Shown here in pieces: positions 1-8,594 of a stretch of DNA of 48,455 nucleotides (position 1 is its first letter; each line of letters opens with the position of its first letter). The stretch comes from Planifilum fimeticola (GTDB lineage Bacteria; Bacillota; Bacilli; Thermoactinomycetales; DSM-44946), in contig NZ_PVNE01000029.1 of NCBI RefSeq assembly GCF_003001905.1, positions 1 to 48,455 on the forward strand, read 5' to 3'. The notes beneath the pieces are model-generated. The model did not search any database. It was not told where the DNA came from and saw only the letters and a list, made by a program, of their open reading frames with translations. The position numbers and the translations under genes were made by a program.

Positions 1-7
1 AAACATC

Positions 8-46
8 AAAAAAATGGCCTTGCTCCTCTCGAAGAGAGGAAAAGGC
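8..46 (-). terminator. Intrinsic terminator, leftward
   Basis: On the minus strand GCCTT, then CCTCTC-TTC-GAGAGG, then AAGGC form a stem with a small internal loop, followed by seven T residues (plus-strand A tract at 8-14). It could end transcripts from pepF that read through the weaker hairpin at 110-148. Confidence 0.6.
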
Positions 47-109
47 TTTGTGATCCGCCTAATTTACCAAATCTAATTTCCTTTATCTGTTTATTTCCCA
101 TAAACATGC

Positions 110-148
110 AACCCCTGGCGCTTTTCTTGCGAAAAGAGCCAGGGGGTT
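110..148. terminator. Stem-loop just downstream of pepF
   Basis: AACCCCTGGC (110-119) pairs with GCCAGGGGGTT (138-148), and an inner CTTTTC/GAAAAG stem surrounds a TTGC loop. The stem is strong but neither strand has a clean T tract after it. It probably protects the 3' end of the pepF message or terminates it weakly. Confidence 0.45.
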
Positions 149-212
149 TGTCATCAATCTCGACCCGGCCCATACCGGGTCTTTGTTTCCACACCAGGAT
201 ATCCCCTGGAGA

Positions 213-2009
213 TCATCCCTTCTCCGACAGGCGCAAAAACAGCTCCACGTCGGAAAGAACCTCGTCCACCGCGCTCTGCCAGAATTCCGGGCGCCTCAGG
301 TCGACGCCGAGATGGTGGGCGGCCAAATCCTCCACGTTCATGCGCCCGGTATCCCGTAGCAGGTCCGCATATTTCTTGGCAAAGGACGCCCCTTCCTTCT
401 GCGCCCGCGCGTAAATGCCGGCGCTGAACAAGAAGCCGAAGGTGTAAGGGAAGTTGTAAAAGGGTTGGCCGGTAATGTAAAAGTGCAGCTTGGAGGCCCA
501 GAAGGTGGAATCGTAATCCCCCAAGGCGTCGGCGAAAGCCTCCCTTTGCGCGGCCACCATCAGCTCGCCCAACCGGTCGACGCTGACGGGTCCCTCTTTC
601 CTCTCATCGTAAAAGCGGGTCTCAAACAGGAAGCGGGCACGAATATCCATAAAAAAGGCCGCAGCCCGTTGCAGCTTCTCCTCCAGCAGGCCGAGGCGTT
701 CCGCGTCGGAGGAGGCATGTCGGATCGCCGCGTCGGTGACGATCATCTCCGCAAAGGTGGAGGCGGTTTCGGCCAGGTTTAACGGATACAGTTGGGACCA
801 GTAGGGCAAATCCCCGATCACCTGCTGATGGTAGGCGTGCCCCAGCTCATGGGCCAGGGTGGAAATGTTGCCGGTGGTTCCCCCGAAGGTCATAAAAATC
901 CGTGACTGGCCGCTCACCGGAAAAGCCGTACAGAATCCGCCCGGGCGCTTGTTGGGACGGTCCTCCGCTTCGATCCACCGGTTTTCAAAGGCTGTCCGGG
1001 CGAAATCGGCGAGGTTCGGATCGAAGTGACCGAACTGCTCAATGATGAAATCGGCCGCCTCATCGTAACTGACCGACCTCTCTCCGCCGGGGATCGGGGC
1101 ATCCAGGTCGCGCCAGCGGAGAACATCCAGGCCGAGGAGCTTCGCCTTCCGCTCGAAATAGGGGATCAGCCGCTCCTTGTTCCGGTCGATCACCCCCCAC
1201 ATCGTCTCCAGGGTCTCCTGAGTCATCCGGTTGTTGTCCAGGGGTTCCTTCAGGACCGAATCCCATCCGCGGTGACGGTACAAATTGAGTCGGAATCCGC
1301 CGAGATGATTGAGAGCGGAAGCGAAGAGCTCGGCATGCTCTCCCCAGGCTTTTTGCCACCGCTCAAAAACCTTTTCCCGCACCTTCCGGTCCGGACTGGA
1401 GAATTTGTTCCGCGCCTGCCCGACGGAAAGCTGTTTGACTTCTCCATCCTCCTCAAAGGGGATGGTGATCCGCCCCACTACGGTATTGTACAGCTCGCCC
1501 CAGGCATGGTAACCATCCACCGCCAGATCGCCCACCAGGATTTCCTGTTCCGGTGGCAACTGTTCAGCGGAGCGCCGGCGGCGTTCCTCCAGGGAAAAGG
1601 CGACCGGTTGAATCTCCGGGTGATTGATCAGCTCCTGCCACTCCGCATCGGGCACCTCCAGGATGCACCGTTCCAGCTGGGTCATCGCGGCCCCGTAAGA
1701 GGCGTAAAGCTGGGTCAGTCGCCCCCGCAGCAGTTTGGCCTGTTCATCCTTGACATTCTGGGCCGCAAGGCAACTCACGAAGGCTCCCGCCTGTCGGAGC
1801 CGCTTGCCCAGCTCCTGCACATCGCCGATCAACTTGCTCCAATCCCTTGGCCGCTCTTCCCGCCCGGCGGAATCCAAATCCTTGATCTTCTTCTCCAGAT
1901 TTCCGACATCCCGGGTCAGCTCCTCGACGAACCGGCGAAATTCCGGGGAGCGGCTCCCGCCGGGAAAAAAGACGTCCAGATCCCAGTTGATTGCGTATTT
2001 TGCCGCCAT
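213..2009 (-). CDS. pepF: M3 family oligoendopeptidase F
   Basis: 598-residue cytosolic zinc metallopeptidase of family M3 (PepF/oligoendopeptidase F), which cleaves short peptides. The zinc motif HELGHAYH sits near residue 385 and the third ligand is expected in the LAETASTFAEM segment about 30 residues later; the N-terminal helical part has the PepF_N character. Length matches the family (about 600). The ATG at 2009 has an AAGGAGGG site 7 nt upstream. It is a single-gene unit, preceded by a 500-nt leader with two terminator-like hairpins. Physiological substrates cannot be read from sequence; in Bacillus relatives these enzymes trim peptides taken up by Opp or made during sporulation signalling. 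Confidence 0.95.
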   Translation of the reverse strand: MAAKYAINWDLDVFFPGGSRSPEFRRFVEELTRDVGNLEKKIKDLDSAGREERPRDWSKLIGDVQELGKRLRQAGAFVSCLAAQNVKDEQAKLLRGRLTQLYASYGAAMTQLERCILEVPDAEWQELINHPEIQPVAFSLEERRRRSAEQLPPEQEILVGDLAVDGYHAWGELYNTVVGRITIPFEEDGEVKQLSVGQARNKFSSPDRKVREKVFERWQKAWGEHAELFASALNHLGGFRLNLYRHRGWDSVLKEPLDNNRMTQETLETMWGVIDRNKERLIPYFERKAKLLGLDVLRWRDLDAPIPGGERSVSYDEAADFIIEQFGHFDPNLADFARTAFENRWIEAEDRPNKRPGGFCTAFPVSGQSRIFMTFGGTTGNISTLAHELGHAYHQQVIGDLPYWSQLYPLNLAETASTFAEMIVTDAAIRHASSDAERLGLLEEKLQRAAAFFMDIRARFLFETRFYDERKEGPVSVDRLGELMVAAQREAFADALGDYDSTFWASKLHFYITGQPFYNFPYTFGFLFSAGIYARAQKEGASFAKKYADLLRDTGRMNVEDLAAHHLGVDLRRPEFWQSAVDEVLSDVELFLRLSEKG

Positions 2010-2162
2010 TTGGACCCTCCTTCATCAACGAGATGGCTTCGATAACGGATCGGATCAAGGGAAACGCCACGGATCAGGCCCTTACACCAAATCTTATTTC
2101 CTTGACCGAATCCACATGAAAGGAAAGTTCGATAACCCTCCCCGTTTGTCCTGTTGCTCTCG

Positions 2163-2204
2163 AAAAAAAGCGGCCTCCCTCCCCACCGTTCCGCTACGAA
2201 GCGG
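2163..2204 (-). terminator. Terminator-like hairpin in pepF leader with competing stem
   Basis: On the minus strand AGCGG (2195-2191) pairs with CCGCT (2173-2169) directly before seven T residues. The same AGCGG can pair instead with an upstream CCGCT (2204-2200) across a TCGT loop. The two pairings are mutually exclusive, which is the geometry of an attenuator. Confidence 0.4.
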
Positions 2205-2241
2205 CCCCTTTCTTGGCGGAGGTCGCCATTCCCTTCTGAAC

Positions 2242-2294
2242 AAAAAAGCCCCCCTCTCCATAGCGGAGAAAGATATCACGCGTACAACCGGGCT
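2242..2294 (-). terminator. Second terminator-like hairpin in pepF leader
   Basis: On the minus strand AGCCC (2294-2290) and GGGCT (2251-2247) enclose an inner TCTCC-GCTAT-GGAGA hairpin, followed by six T residues. It lies upstream of the hairpin at 2163-2204, so two leftward terminators stand in tandem before pepF. Confidence 0.4.
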
Positions 2295-2423
2295 CCTTGG
2301 GAAGTTTGCAACCATCCCCTGAAATCCGGAACTTCGGAAAACCTGAATCCTTTCCCGAACCCGAGTGACCGCCTGGAACATGGCGGCTCCGCCCCCGAAG
2401 GTCCCGGACGCGGCGGCTGCCTC

Positions 2424-2445
2424 AAAACAAATGTTATAATGTTTT
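2424..2445 (+). promoter_or_regulatory. Extended -10 promoter inside a palindrome, before the tetR gene
   Basis: TGTTATAAT (2432-2440) is an extended -10 element; no -35 is recognisable. It lies inside the inverted repeat AAAACA (2424-2429)-N10-TGTTTT (2440-2445). A palindrome over the -10 box of a TetR gene is the usual position of an autoregulatory operator. That it binds this regulator is inference. Confidence 0.5.
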
Positions 2446-2510
2446 AGAACTCGCATCGGGTATCATCTTGAAAAACTTCATTGACGCTTTCCGGATGGGT
2501 GGGGTAAGAA

Positions 2511-3104
2511 ATGAAGGAATCAGGCAAGCGCAGACGTGGAGACGCCTTGAGCGAAAGCATTTATAACGCCACGATTGAGACGATCAAAAAGGCGGGCTAT
2601 ACCAATCTCACATTTCAACAAATCGCTCAGGCTGCAAAAACGAGCCGCACCGTCATATACCGCCGCTGGAAAAGCAAATTCGATCTGCTTTATGAAATTT
2701 TGCTGTACAAAACCGGGAAAGCGCTGGGAGGTGAATTGATCGACCTGATTGAAGACACAGGGAGCCTGCGCAGCGACTTGTTGCAGCTGATGACGCTCTA
2801 CCAAAAAATATTCACAGAGGTCGGGCCGGAAATCATGAACGCGATTTTATTTGAAATGGGGCAGGACAACAAAAAAATGAACGAGTTGAAAGAGGAGGCT
2901 ATAACGAAAAATATCCTGACCATGCGGAAACTGCTTGGGTTCGCCAAAGCCAGGGGTGAAAAGATAAAAGAGGTCAGCGATGCGACGCTGACCCTGCCCT
3001 TTGACTTGATCCGCGTGGAAAATTTCCTGCGCAAAGATGATATTGACAAAAACCGGCTTGAGATGCTGGTTGATGAAATATTGCTTCCGGTTTTTCGGGC
3101 ATAA
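2511..3104 (+). CDS. TetR/AcrR family transcriptional regulator
   Basis: 197-residue one-component repressor. The N-terminal helix-turn-helix covers about residues 17-60 (TFQQIAQAAKTSRTVIYRRW, the TetR signature with recognition helix TSRTVIYRRW); the C-terminal ligand-binding part is all-helical and of the TetR_C type. The ATG at 2511 follows a GGTGGGG stretch. It faces the DHA2-family exporter at 3179-4588, with 74 bp between the two stop codons, so it likely senses a toxic compound and controls that pump. Base composition is visibly lower in GC than in flanking genes, as in the pump, suggesting the pair arrived together. The ligand is unknown. Confidence 0.85.
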   Translation: MKESGKRRRGDALSESIYNATIETIKKAGYTNLTFQQIAQAAKTSRTVIYRRWKSKFDLLYEILLYKTGKALGGELIDLIEDTGSLRSDLLQLMTLYQKIFTEVGPEIMNAILFEMGQDNKKMNELKEEAITKNILTMRKLLGFAKARGEKIKEVSDATLTLPFDLIRVENFLRKDDIDKNRLEMLVDEILLPVFRA

Positions 3105-3178
3105 CTATATTGTGTCTTCAAACGGGGCAGCCTTTGCAAAGAGGCAACGGCTTCCATCAATTTCTCCGGTACGTGCGT

Positions 3179-4588
3179 TTATGGTTCTGTTTTAACTTCC
3201 CTGTCGTCCATCCTCATCCTGTTGGTCAAAAACAGAGCGGGCAGAATGCTGATCACCATGAAAATCAAGCTGGTAATGAATCCTGCGTGATAAGCGCCGG
3301 CATCGCTTACCGCGCTTTCCTGCCCGTTCAGGGCGTTGCTCACAACCGTCGCCAGAATTGCGGAGCCAAAGGCAGCACCCACGTTTTGGATGATTCGGGT
3401 GGCAACGCTGGCGGCCGGGACGAGCGGTTTTTGAACCCCTACATAGGCATCGCTCATTACGGCGATTGTAAAACCTCCGACGCCCATACCCCGTATGAAC
3501 AGGACAAGCCATACCATCCATTGGTCTGTCCCGAAATCAAAAAAGGCAAAGGGAAGCGTGCCGATGATGGTGATGACAATCGAGGGCAGCACGACGAACC
3601 GGGCTCCCAATTTGTCCGTCATTCTGCCGATGAGTGGCCGTGTCACCAGCATCCCCAGTCCTTGTGGTATCAGCCAAAGCGCCGACGTGATGACGTTCAG
3701 GCCGAGCACATTCTGAAAAAACAACGGAAAAAGAAGCATCGGTCCGTTGGTGGCAAATCCCGCCAAAAACAGAGAAAGAAACGATGCGCTGAAATTTTTC
3801 GATTTGAACAGATCCAGCGGAATCAACGCCAAATCCTTCTTTTTCCCCGCATAAAGCAAGTACATGATCAGGGAGGCGGTACCGGCTACAAACGCGAAAA
3901 TGCCGAGTGCACCGGCCCCCTCTGTCCTGATTTCCGTCACGCCGAAGATATACATTCCCGATATCAGCGCCAACAGCAAAATGCCGAGCCAGTCCAGTTT
4001 TGCGGATTTTTCCAGCGCCTCAAATCGGGGCAGTTTCCATTGCATCATCATGAGTGCGACTGCTCCGAAAGGAAGGTTGACAAAAAACAGCCAGTGCCAG
4101 GACAAATATTGCAGGATCAGTCCTCCGACGACCGGACCGATAATCGGGGCAAAGACGACCGGTATCCCAACGACGGACATGGCACGGCCGAGGTAATCAT
4201 TACCTGCAACCTGCACAGCCAATGCGGTTACCGTTGGAATCAGGAGACCGGAAGCAAACCCCTGCAACACGCGGAAGGCAATTAAACTCGGCATATTCCA
4301 TGCAAGGCCGCAAAGCAGTGAACCGGCCAAAAACAGGCTCAGCGCGCCCATAAACACCTTCTTGCCATCATATCTTTTCATCAGCCATCCGGAGAACGGG
4401 ACCGCAATTCCCAAGGCGAGCGTATATCCGGTTACCACCCATTGTGTGACGGCAAAACCAGCCGAAAACATCTCTGCCAGGTCGTTCACCGCGATATTGA
4501 CAATCGTGGTGTCCAGCATGGGGGGAAGTGCCCCAAACACCAAGATCAGCAGGATGCCGACCATTCCTCTTGGCAATTTTTCTTTCAT
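3179..4588 (-). CDS. DHA2 family (EmrB/QacA-like) MFS drug exporter
   Basis: 469-residue integral membrane protein of the 14-helix DHA2 drug:H+ antiporter family. Hydrophobic segments run the whole length; the motif-A-like GWLMKRYDGKKVF follows helix 2, and the antiporter motif C is visible as APIIGPVVGG in helix 5. Length fits the family (450-520). The ATG at 4588 has GGGAG about 8 nt upstream. Its promoter at about 4616-4656 carries a palindrome downstream of the -10. It is convergent with the TetR gene at 2511, its probable regulator. Substrate specificity cannot be inferred; lipophilic cations or antibiotics are usual. Confidence 0.88.
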   Translation of the reverse strand: MKEKLPRGMVGILLILVFGALPPMLDTTIVNIAVNDLAEMFSAGFAVTQWVVTGYTLALGIAVPFSGWLMKRYDGKKVFMGALSLFLAGSLLCGLAWNMPSLIAFRVLQGFASGLLIPTVTALAVQVAGNDYLGRAMSVVGIPVVFAPIIGPVVGGLILQYLSWHWLFFVNLPFGAVALMMMQWKLPRFEALEKSAKLDWLGILLLALISGMYIFGVTEIRTEGAGALGIFAFVAGTASLIMYLLYAGKKKDLALIPLDLFKSKNFSASFLSLFLAGFATNGPMLLFPLFFQNVLGLNVITSALWLIPQGLGMLVTRPLIGRMTDKLGARFVVLPSIVITIIGTLPFAFFDFGTDQWMVWLVLFIRGMGVGGFTIAVMSDAYVGVQKPLVPAASVATRIIQNVGAAFGSAILATVVSNALNGQESAVSDAGAYHAGFITSLIFMVISILPALFLTNRMRMDDREVKTEP

Positions 4589-4600
4589 ATACCCACTCCC

Positions 4601-4666
4601 TTAAGGTACACTTTGTACTTTAATTAGTATACGCTTTTTCACAATAAGGTTCAATATGTACCTTAA
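4601..4666 (-). promoter_or_regulatory. Promoter of the DHA2 exporter with operator-like repeats
   Basis: Leftward -35 TTGAAC and -10 TATACT with a 17-nt spacer lie near 4656-4628. Downstream of the -10 is the imperfect palindrome AAGGTACA-CTT-TGTACTTT (4603-4621). TTAAGGTACA (4601-4610) recurs inverted as TGTACCTTAA (4657-4666) just upstream of the -35, so operators bracket the promoter. This fits a repressed drug-pump promoter. Confidence 0.55.
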
Positions 4667-4669
4667 TTT

Positions 4670-4932
4670 TTCCGTGAATTTCCCCTCAAGGCGACTTATT
4701 CCATTCCTCGACCCCTGAGTGCCTTGCGAATTTCCGTACCCCCCTATGAAAAAATGCTTCGCCCTCCATTGTTGCCCGTTTGGAAGGAAGCATGTATCCG
4801 TCGGCTGTAAAAAAGGATTTTCCATCCAATCCCTGTCGAATTCTCTTCAAATCCGTTAGAGTAGAGGGAGGATCAAAAACCGGTCTGCCAAAGGGCTGTT
4901 CCGGAAGAACAGGAAAAAGGGAGGATCAGTCC
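4670..4932. other. Intergenic stretch between two divergent MFS genes
   Basis: Apart from the exporter promoter described at 4601-4666, I see no gene here. An open frame extends upstream of the GTG at 4933 to 4780, but its predicted N-terminus is hydrophilic and atypical for an MFS carrier, so I treat it as untranslated leader. Confidence 0.4.
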
Positions 4933-6126
4933 GTGCGCAAACATTGGATGCCCTTCGGGGTGCTTTTTGTTGTTTGGAGCGCCTTTTTGCTCTCCTTTGT
5001 GGACCGCCTCACATGGCCTCCGATCATTCCCCTCGCTTCCAGGGATCTCAACATTTCGGCGGCGCAAGCCGGCGGTTATATGACCGCCTTTTATATCGGA
5101 TACGTAATGACGCAGCTGCCCGGCGGCTATCTGACCGATCGATTCGGCTACCGAAGGGTGCTGCTGATCTCCTTTCTGGTGATGGGGACCTTCACCGCGG
5201 CGATGGGCTCGGTTGAACATTACGCCTCCGGGTTCCTGCTCAGGATCCTTGCCGGCATGGGATCGGGGGCCGTGTTTTCCGCCGGCGTCCGGGCCATCTT
5301 CGACTGGTTCCGGCAAAACTCCCGCGCAACGGCGATGGGATTTTTCATGACCGCCTCTTCGCTGGGAGTGACGGTGGTCAATCTCTTCGTCCCCTCCGTT
5401 TCCCACCGCTTCGGGTGGCACACGGCCTTCTACACGGCCGGTCTCTTTCCCCTCGTCGGTTTTTGCATCGCCCTCTTCCTTTTGAAGGAGCGAACGCCGA
5501 AAACCGAAGGAAACCGGGTGAGACGTCCCTTCCTTCAGGACCTGAAAAGGCTGCTGTCCAACCGCAACTTCCTGCTCCTGGGCCTGGCCGGTTTTTTCGC
5601 CATGTGGGCCACCTGGGGAACGGCCACCTGGGCCAATTCCTACCTGAATCAGGGGCTGCACCTTTCCCTGGTCGAGGCGGGATATGTCATGTCCCTGTTC
5701 GGGATCGCCTCCATCCTGTGCAAACCGCTGATCGGCATTTTGTCGGATTGGATCGGCGGAAGGCACAAAGCGCTTCTCATCCTTCTGCTCGGTCTTTTCG
5801 GGCCGATTTTGATCGCCTTCGGCACGAATCAGAGCGCGCCCCTGATCTATCCTCTGGCGATCCTGCTGGGCATCGCCTCCTACATCTACAGCCCGATCAT
5901 GAACACCGCCGTCGGTGAAGCGGTCGACAGGGATTTGGTGGGAACCGCAACCGGTTTGGTCAACACGATCTGGCAGTTGGGTTCCCTCGTCTCACCGGTG
6001 GTTGTCGGCACGGTGATCGACGCCACCCGGAACTTTTTCTTCGGGTTTCTCACCCTGGCCGCCGGTCCGGTGCTGGGAACGATCACCCTCCTGTTTTTCA
6101 AGGAAAAACCGGCCACTTCACGCTGA
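4933..6126 (+). CDS. MFS transporter
   Basis: 397-residue major facilitator carrier with 12 predicted helices. The start is taken as GTG at 4933 because GGGAGGATC precedes it at good spacing and the protein then opens directly with a helix (VRKHWMPFGVLFVVW). The loop 2-3 signature GYLTDRFGYRRVLL (MFS motif A) is intact and repeated weakly in the second half as GILSDWIGGRHK. The architecture resembles the anion:cation symporter/nitrate-sugar-acid branch (short, 12 helices, FVDRLTWPPIIPL in helix 1 resembling the organic-anion symporter pattern). Substrate unknown. It stands alone, facing the quinone oxidoreductase gene across a bidirectional hairpin. Confidence 0.85.
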   Translation: MRKHWMPFGVLFVVWSAFLLSFVDRLTWPPIIPLASRDLNISAAQAGGYMTAFYIGYVMTQLPGGYLTDRFGYRRVLLISFLVMGTFTAAMGSVEHYASGFLLRILAGMGSGAVFSAGVRAIFDWFRQNSRATAMGFFMTASSLGVTVVNLFVPSVSHRFGWHTAFYTAGLFPLVGFCIALFLLKERTPKTEGNRVRRPFLQDLKRLLSNRNFLLLGLAGFFAMWATWGTATWANSYLNQGLHLSLVEAGYVMSLFGIASILCKPLIGILSDWIGGRHKALLILLLGLFGPILIAFGTNQSAPLIYPLAILLGIASYIYSPIMNTAVGEAVDRDLVGTATGLVNTIWQLGSLVSPVVVGTVIDATRNFFFGFLTLAAGPVLGTITLLFFKEKPATSR

Positions 6127-6144
6127 AGCCCCGAGAAAACGGAA

Positions 6145-6176
6145 AAGCCGCTTCCGCCAACAGGCGGAAGCGGCTT
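6145..6176. terminator. Hairpin between convergent MFS and oxidoreductase genes
   Basis: AAGCCGCTTCCGCC (6145-6158) and GGCGGAAGCGGCTT (6163-6176) form a perfect 14-bp stem with an AACA loop. On the minus strand it is followed by TTTTCCGTTTTC, so it mainly serves the leftward gene. Confidence 0.75.
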
Positions 6177-6196
6177 CAGGCCGCAACCTTCAGTCG

Positions 6197-7180
6197 TCAG
6201 TCGACCCTTAACACGATCTTGCCGATGTTTCGGTTCTCTTCCATCCGGAGATGGGCTTCCCGCACCGACTCCCAGGGAAAAACCCTGTCGATCACCGGCT
6301 TCAACCGTCCGTCCCGGAAACGGGGCAGGGCGAAACGGGCGAAATCCTCCGTCAGCCGGATCTTGTAATCGACGCTGCGGGCGCGCAGGGTGGTGCCGGT
6401 CACCTGGATCCGCTTGCTGATCAGGGCGAGAAGATTCACCTTCTCCACCTTGGGCCCGCCCAGGGTGCTGATCAGGATCAGCCGGCCGTCCGTTGTAAGG
6501 CATTCCACGTTTTGCTCCCAATACGGGCCTCCGACAAAATCGAGGATCAGGTCCACGCCGCGGCCTCCGGTCGCTTCCTTCACCCGGGGGGCAAAGGGAC
6601 CTTCCCGGTAGGAAAAGGCCTCTGCCGCTCCCAGTTCCCGACAGGCCGCCAGCTTTTCCGGGGAACCGGCGGTCACCAGGGGCTCCGCCCCCGCTTCCCG
6701 GACCAACTGGATCGCCGCCGTTCCCACCCCGCTGGCACCGGCGTGAATCAGCACCCGCTGCTCCCTTTTGAGAGATCCCAGCCAAAACAGGGCCTGATAA
6801 GCGGTCAGGAACACCTCCGGCACCGCCGCCGCCTCTTCAAAGGAGAGATTTTCCGGGATCGGCATCGCCATCTTCCCGGGAATCACGCAGTACTCTCCAT
6901 ATCCGCCGCCCGGGAGGAGTCCGAAGACCCGGTCCCCTTCCTTCCAGCCGGCGCAACGGCTCCCCACCCGTTCCACCACGCCGGCCATCTCCAAACCCAA
7001 CAGCGGGCTGGCACCGGGCGGGGGCGGGTACTTCCCCTCCCGCTGCAGGATATCGGCCCGGTTGAGGGCGGTGGCCTTCACCCGGACCAACAACTCCTCC
7101 TCCGTCGGTTCGGGGGTGGGAGCCTCCCCCATCGTCAATTGTTCAGCGCCCCCCGGCTCCCGGACAATGATCGCCTTCAC
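6197..7180 (-). CDS. NAD(P)H:quinone oxidoreductase (zeta-crystallin type)
   Basis: 327-residue medium-chain dehydrogenase/reductase of the quinone oxidoreductase branch: a GroES-like N-terminal domain (about 1-125, with GLEMAGVVERVG) then a Rossmann NADPH-binding domain with the motif HAGASGVGTAAIQL near residue 150. Catalytic zinc cysteines of alcohol dehydrogenases are absent, as expected for this branch. The family reduces quinones or enones with NADPH in the cytosol. Start: GTG at 7180, preceded by AAGGAGGG; a longer reading frame to 7228 lacks a ribosome site and overlaps the upstream gene's stop. It is 48 bp behind the DUF1802 gene, likely one transcript. Confidence 0.88.
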   Translation of the reverse strand: MKAIIVREPGGAEQLTMGEAPTPEPTEEELLVRVKATALNRADILQREGKYPPPPGASPLLGLEMAGVVERVGSRCAGWKEGDRVFGLLPGGGYGEYCVIPGKMAMPIPENLSFEEAAAVPEVFLTAYQALFWLGSLKREQRVLIHAGASGVGTAAIQLVREAGAEPLVTAGSPEKLAACRELGAAEAFSYREGPFAPRVKEATGGRGVDLILDFVGGPYWEQNVECLTTDGRLILISTLGGPKVEKVNLLALISKRIQVTGTTLRARSVDYKIRLTEDFARFALPRFRDGRLKPVIDRVFPWESVREAHLRMEENRNIGKIVLRVD

Positions 7181-7228
7181 CGGACTCCCTCCTTCCCGAC
7201 TTTTGAAAGGCCGCCTCCTGGGCGGCAC

Positions 7229-7813
7229 TCATCCTTTCAACGCGTCTTTGATCCGCCTCCGTTCCTCTTCAAAGGCCGCATCGGACAACACCGGCTCCAT
7301 CTCCCGCTGCGGCAGGTCATCGGGCAGGCGGATCCAGGATCTGCAGCCCAGATAATCGGAGCTCATCGGAATTTCGATCGGGGCGGAAAGGCGGAAAATG
7401 CGGAGCAGCAAAACGTGAAGCGGCTGCTTCTTCTTCCACTTGAGCCGCTCAAAGGCAAAATTGTCCGTCCAGATGTGGAAGGGTGAAAGCCGAGCCAGTT
7501 CCGCCTCGTCCATCACTTCCACATCCTCCGCCAACCGCGCCACATACCGGATGGCGACCGATTCCTGCTCCGCCGAGCCGGTCAGCTCCTCTTCCACATA
7601 AGAGTGGAAGGCGGGCTTGATCAATTCCTTTTTCTGATGATAGGCGTTCGGAAACAGATAAAAGGTGTCGCTCTCCACCTGAAACTGACGGGTTTCCTCG
7701 TGGATGCCTCCTTTGCGCATCACGAGAATCTGCCTTCCTTCACCCAGGGCCCGGACCGCCGCCGCCCACTCCTTCAGGGCGATCGGGATCTTCAGCCGCA
7801 CCAATTGCGCCAC
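7229..7813 (-). CDS. DUF1802 family protein
   Basis: 194-residue soluble protein resembling DUF1802 proteins: it opens with ALKEWAAAVRALGEGRQILVMRKGGIHEE and continues with FYLFPNAYHQK, the hallmark blocks of the family. The function of the family is unknown; it occurs in cyanobacteria and Bacillota. No signal peptide or membrane segment. GTG at 7813 has GGGAGG 9 nt upstream. Probably the first gene of a two-gene unit with the quinone oxidoreductase. Confidence 0.75.
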   Translation of the reverse strand: MAQLVRLKIPIALKEWAAAVRALGEGRQILVMRKGGIHEETRQFQVESDTFYLFPNAYHQKKELIKPAFHSYVEEELTGSAEQESVAIRYVARLAEDVEVMDEAELARLSPFHIWTDNFAFERLKWKKKQPLHVLLLRIFRLSAPIEIPMSSDYLGCRSWIRLPDDLPQREMEPVLSDAAFEEERRRIKDALKG

Positions 7814-8050
7814 TTTGCAAAGCCTCCCTCATAAATGTGCTCGTAGTCGCCAAAAATCGTTCTGAGCAGGCGACCTTTTGCCGCAATCCCTTCCGGCGGG
7901 CAACTGTTAACTCACGGGAGCGGATCTTTTCCCGGGACGTTCAGAACCCGCCGCCTGACAGGTCTATTGTACCACGAATCGGACCCGCGTCGCCCTGCGG
8001 GGAAAGCCTGTCGGCCGCTTCCCCCGCAAGAGCCGGGCACTGGAAAACGG

Positions 8051-8440
8051 TCATTGAGGGGAAGCCGGGAGACCGCAAATCAGCAGAAAACCGATCATAA
8101 AAGCCACGCTGGCGATGAAAATCGGCTTCCCGAATCCTTTGCTCTCCTCCCAAAGGTGTGACGTGGACGGACACCCATCCCCGATCGGGAGGACAAAGGT
8201 GTAGAGCGAAAAGGTGAGACAGACCGATGTCCAGAACAAAACATCCCCGATTTCCGCGAACGCCTCCGACGAGTATATGAGGAAGATGACCATCGCCATC
8301 AGAATGTAGAACATGATCTTCACGGCCACAAGCACCTTTTCCTTGAACCGGGTCCGGAACAGAAAGAGTCCCGACACGTTGTAAAACAGGACGATCAGCA
8401 CCATCCAGAGAAAGCAAAACGCTTCTAAAACCGACCGCAT
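8051..8440 (-). CDS. Small integral membrane protein, unknown function
   Basis: 129 residues from the ATG at 8440 (AAGAAGGGG upstream). Four hydrophobic segments are visible at roughly residues 5-25 (FCFLWMVLIVLFYNVSGLFLF), 35-52, 62-84 and 105-125. No known motif. A longer open frame to 8692 would add a hydrophilic arm that overlaps the divergent EamA gene and is rejected. It is divergent from that gene (154 bp between starts). Function unknown. Confidence 0.6.
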   Translation of the reverse strand: MRSVLEAFCFLWMVLIVLFYNVSGLFLFRTRFKEKVLVAVKIMFYILMAMVIFLIYSSEAFAEIGDVLFWTSVCLTFSLYTFVLPIGDGCPSTSHLWEESKGFGKPIFIASVAFMIGFLLICGLPASPQ

Positions 8441-8594
8441 GGGAATCCCCTTCTTTGTGTGCTTGTCCAAGCCTTCCGGAAAGGGGCGCCGGAGGACGCC
8501 GTCCCGACGCAGCAGGGGCTTTTCAACCCGCTTTCCGTATGATATTTTGGTGCTTGTACACTTCTTGAGATCTGGCTGAAAGGATAGAATCACC

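Noticed and set aside
2010-2460. T-box leader before pepF
   Set aside because: No AGGGTGGnACCGCG antiterminator and no specifier-loop elements on the minus strand; only the competing-stem feature remains.
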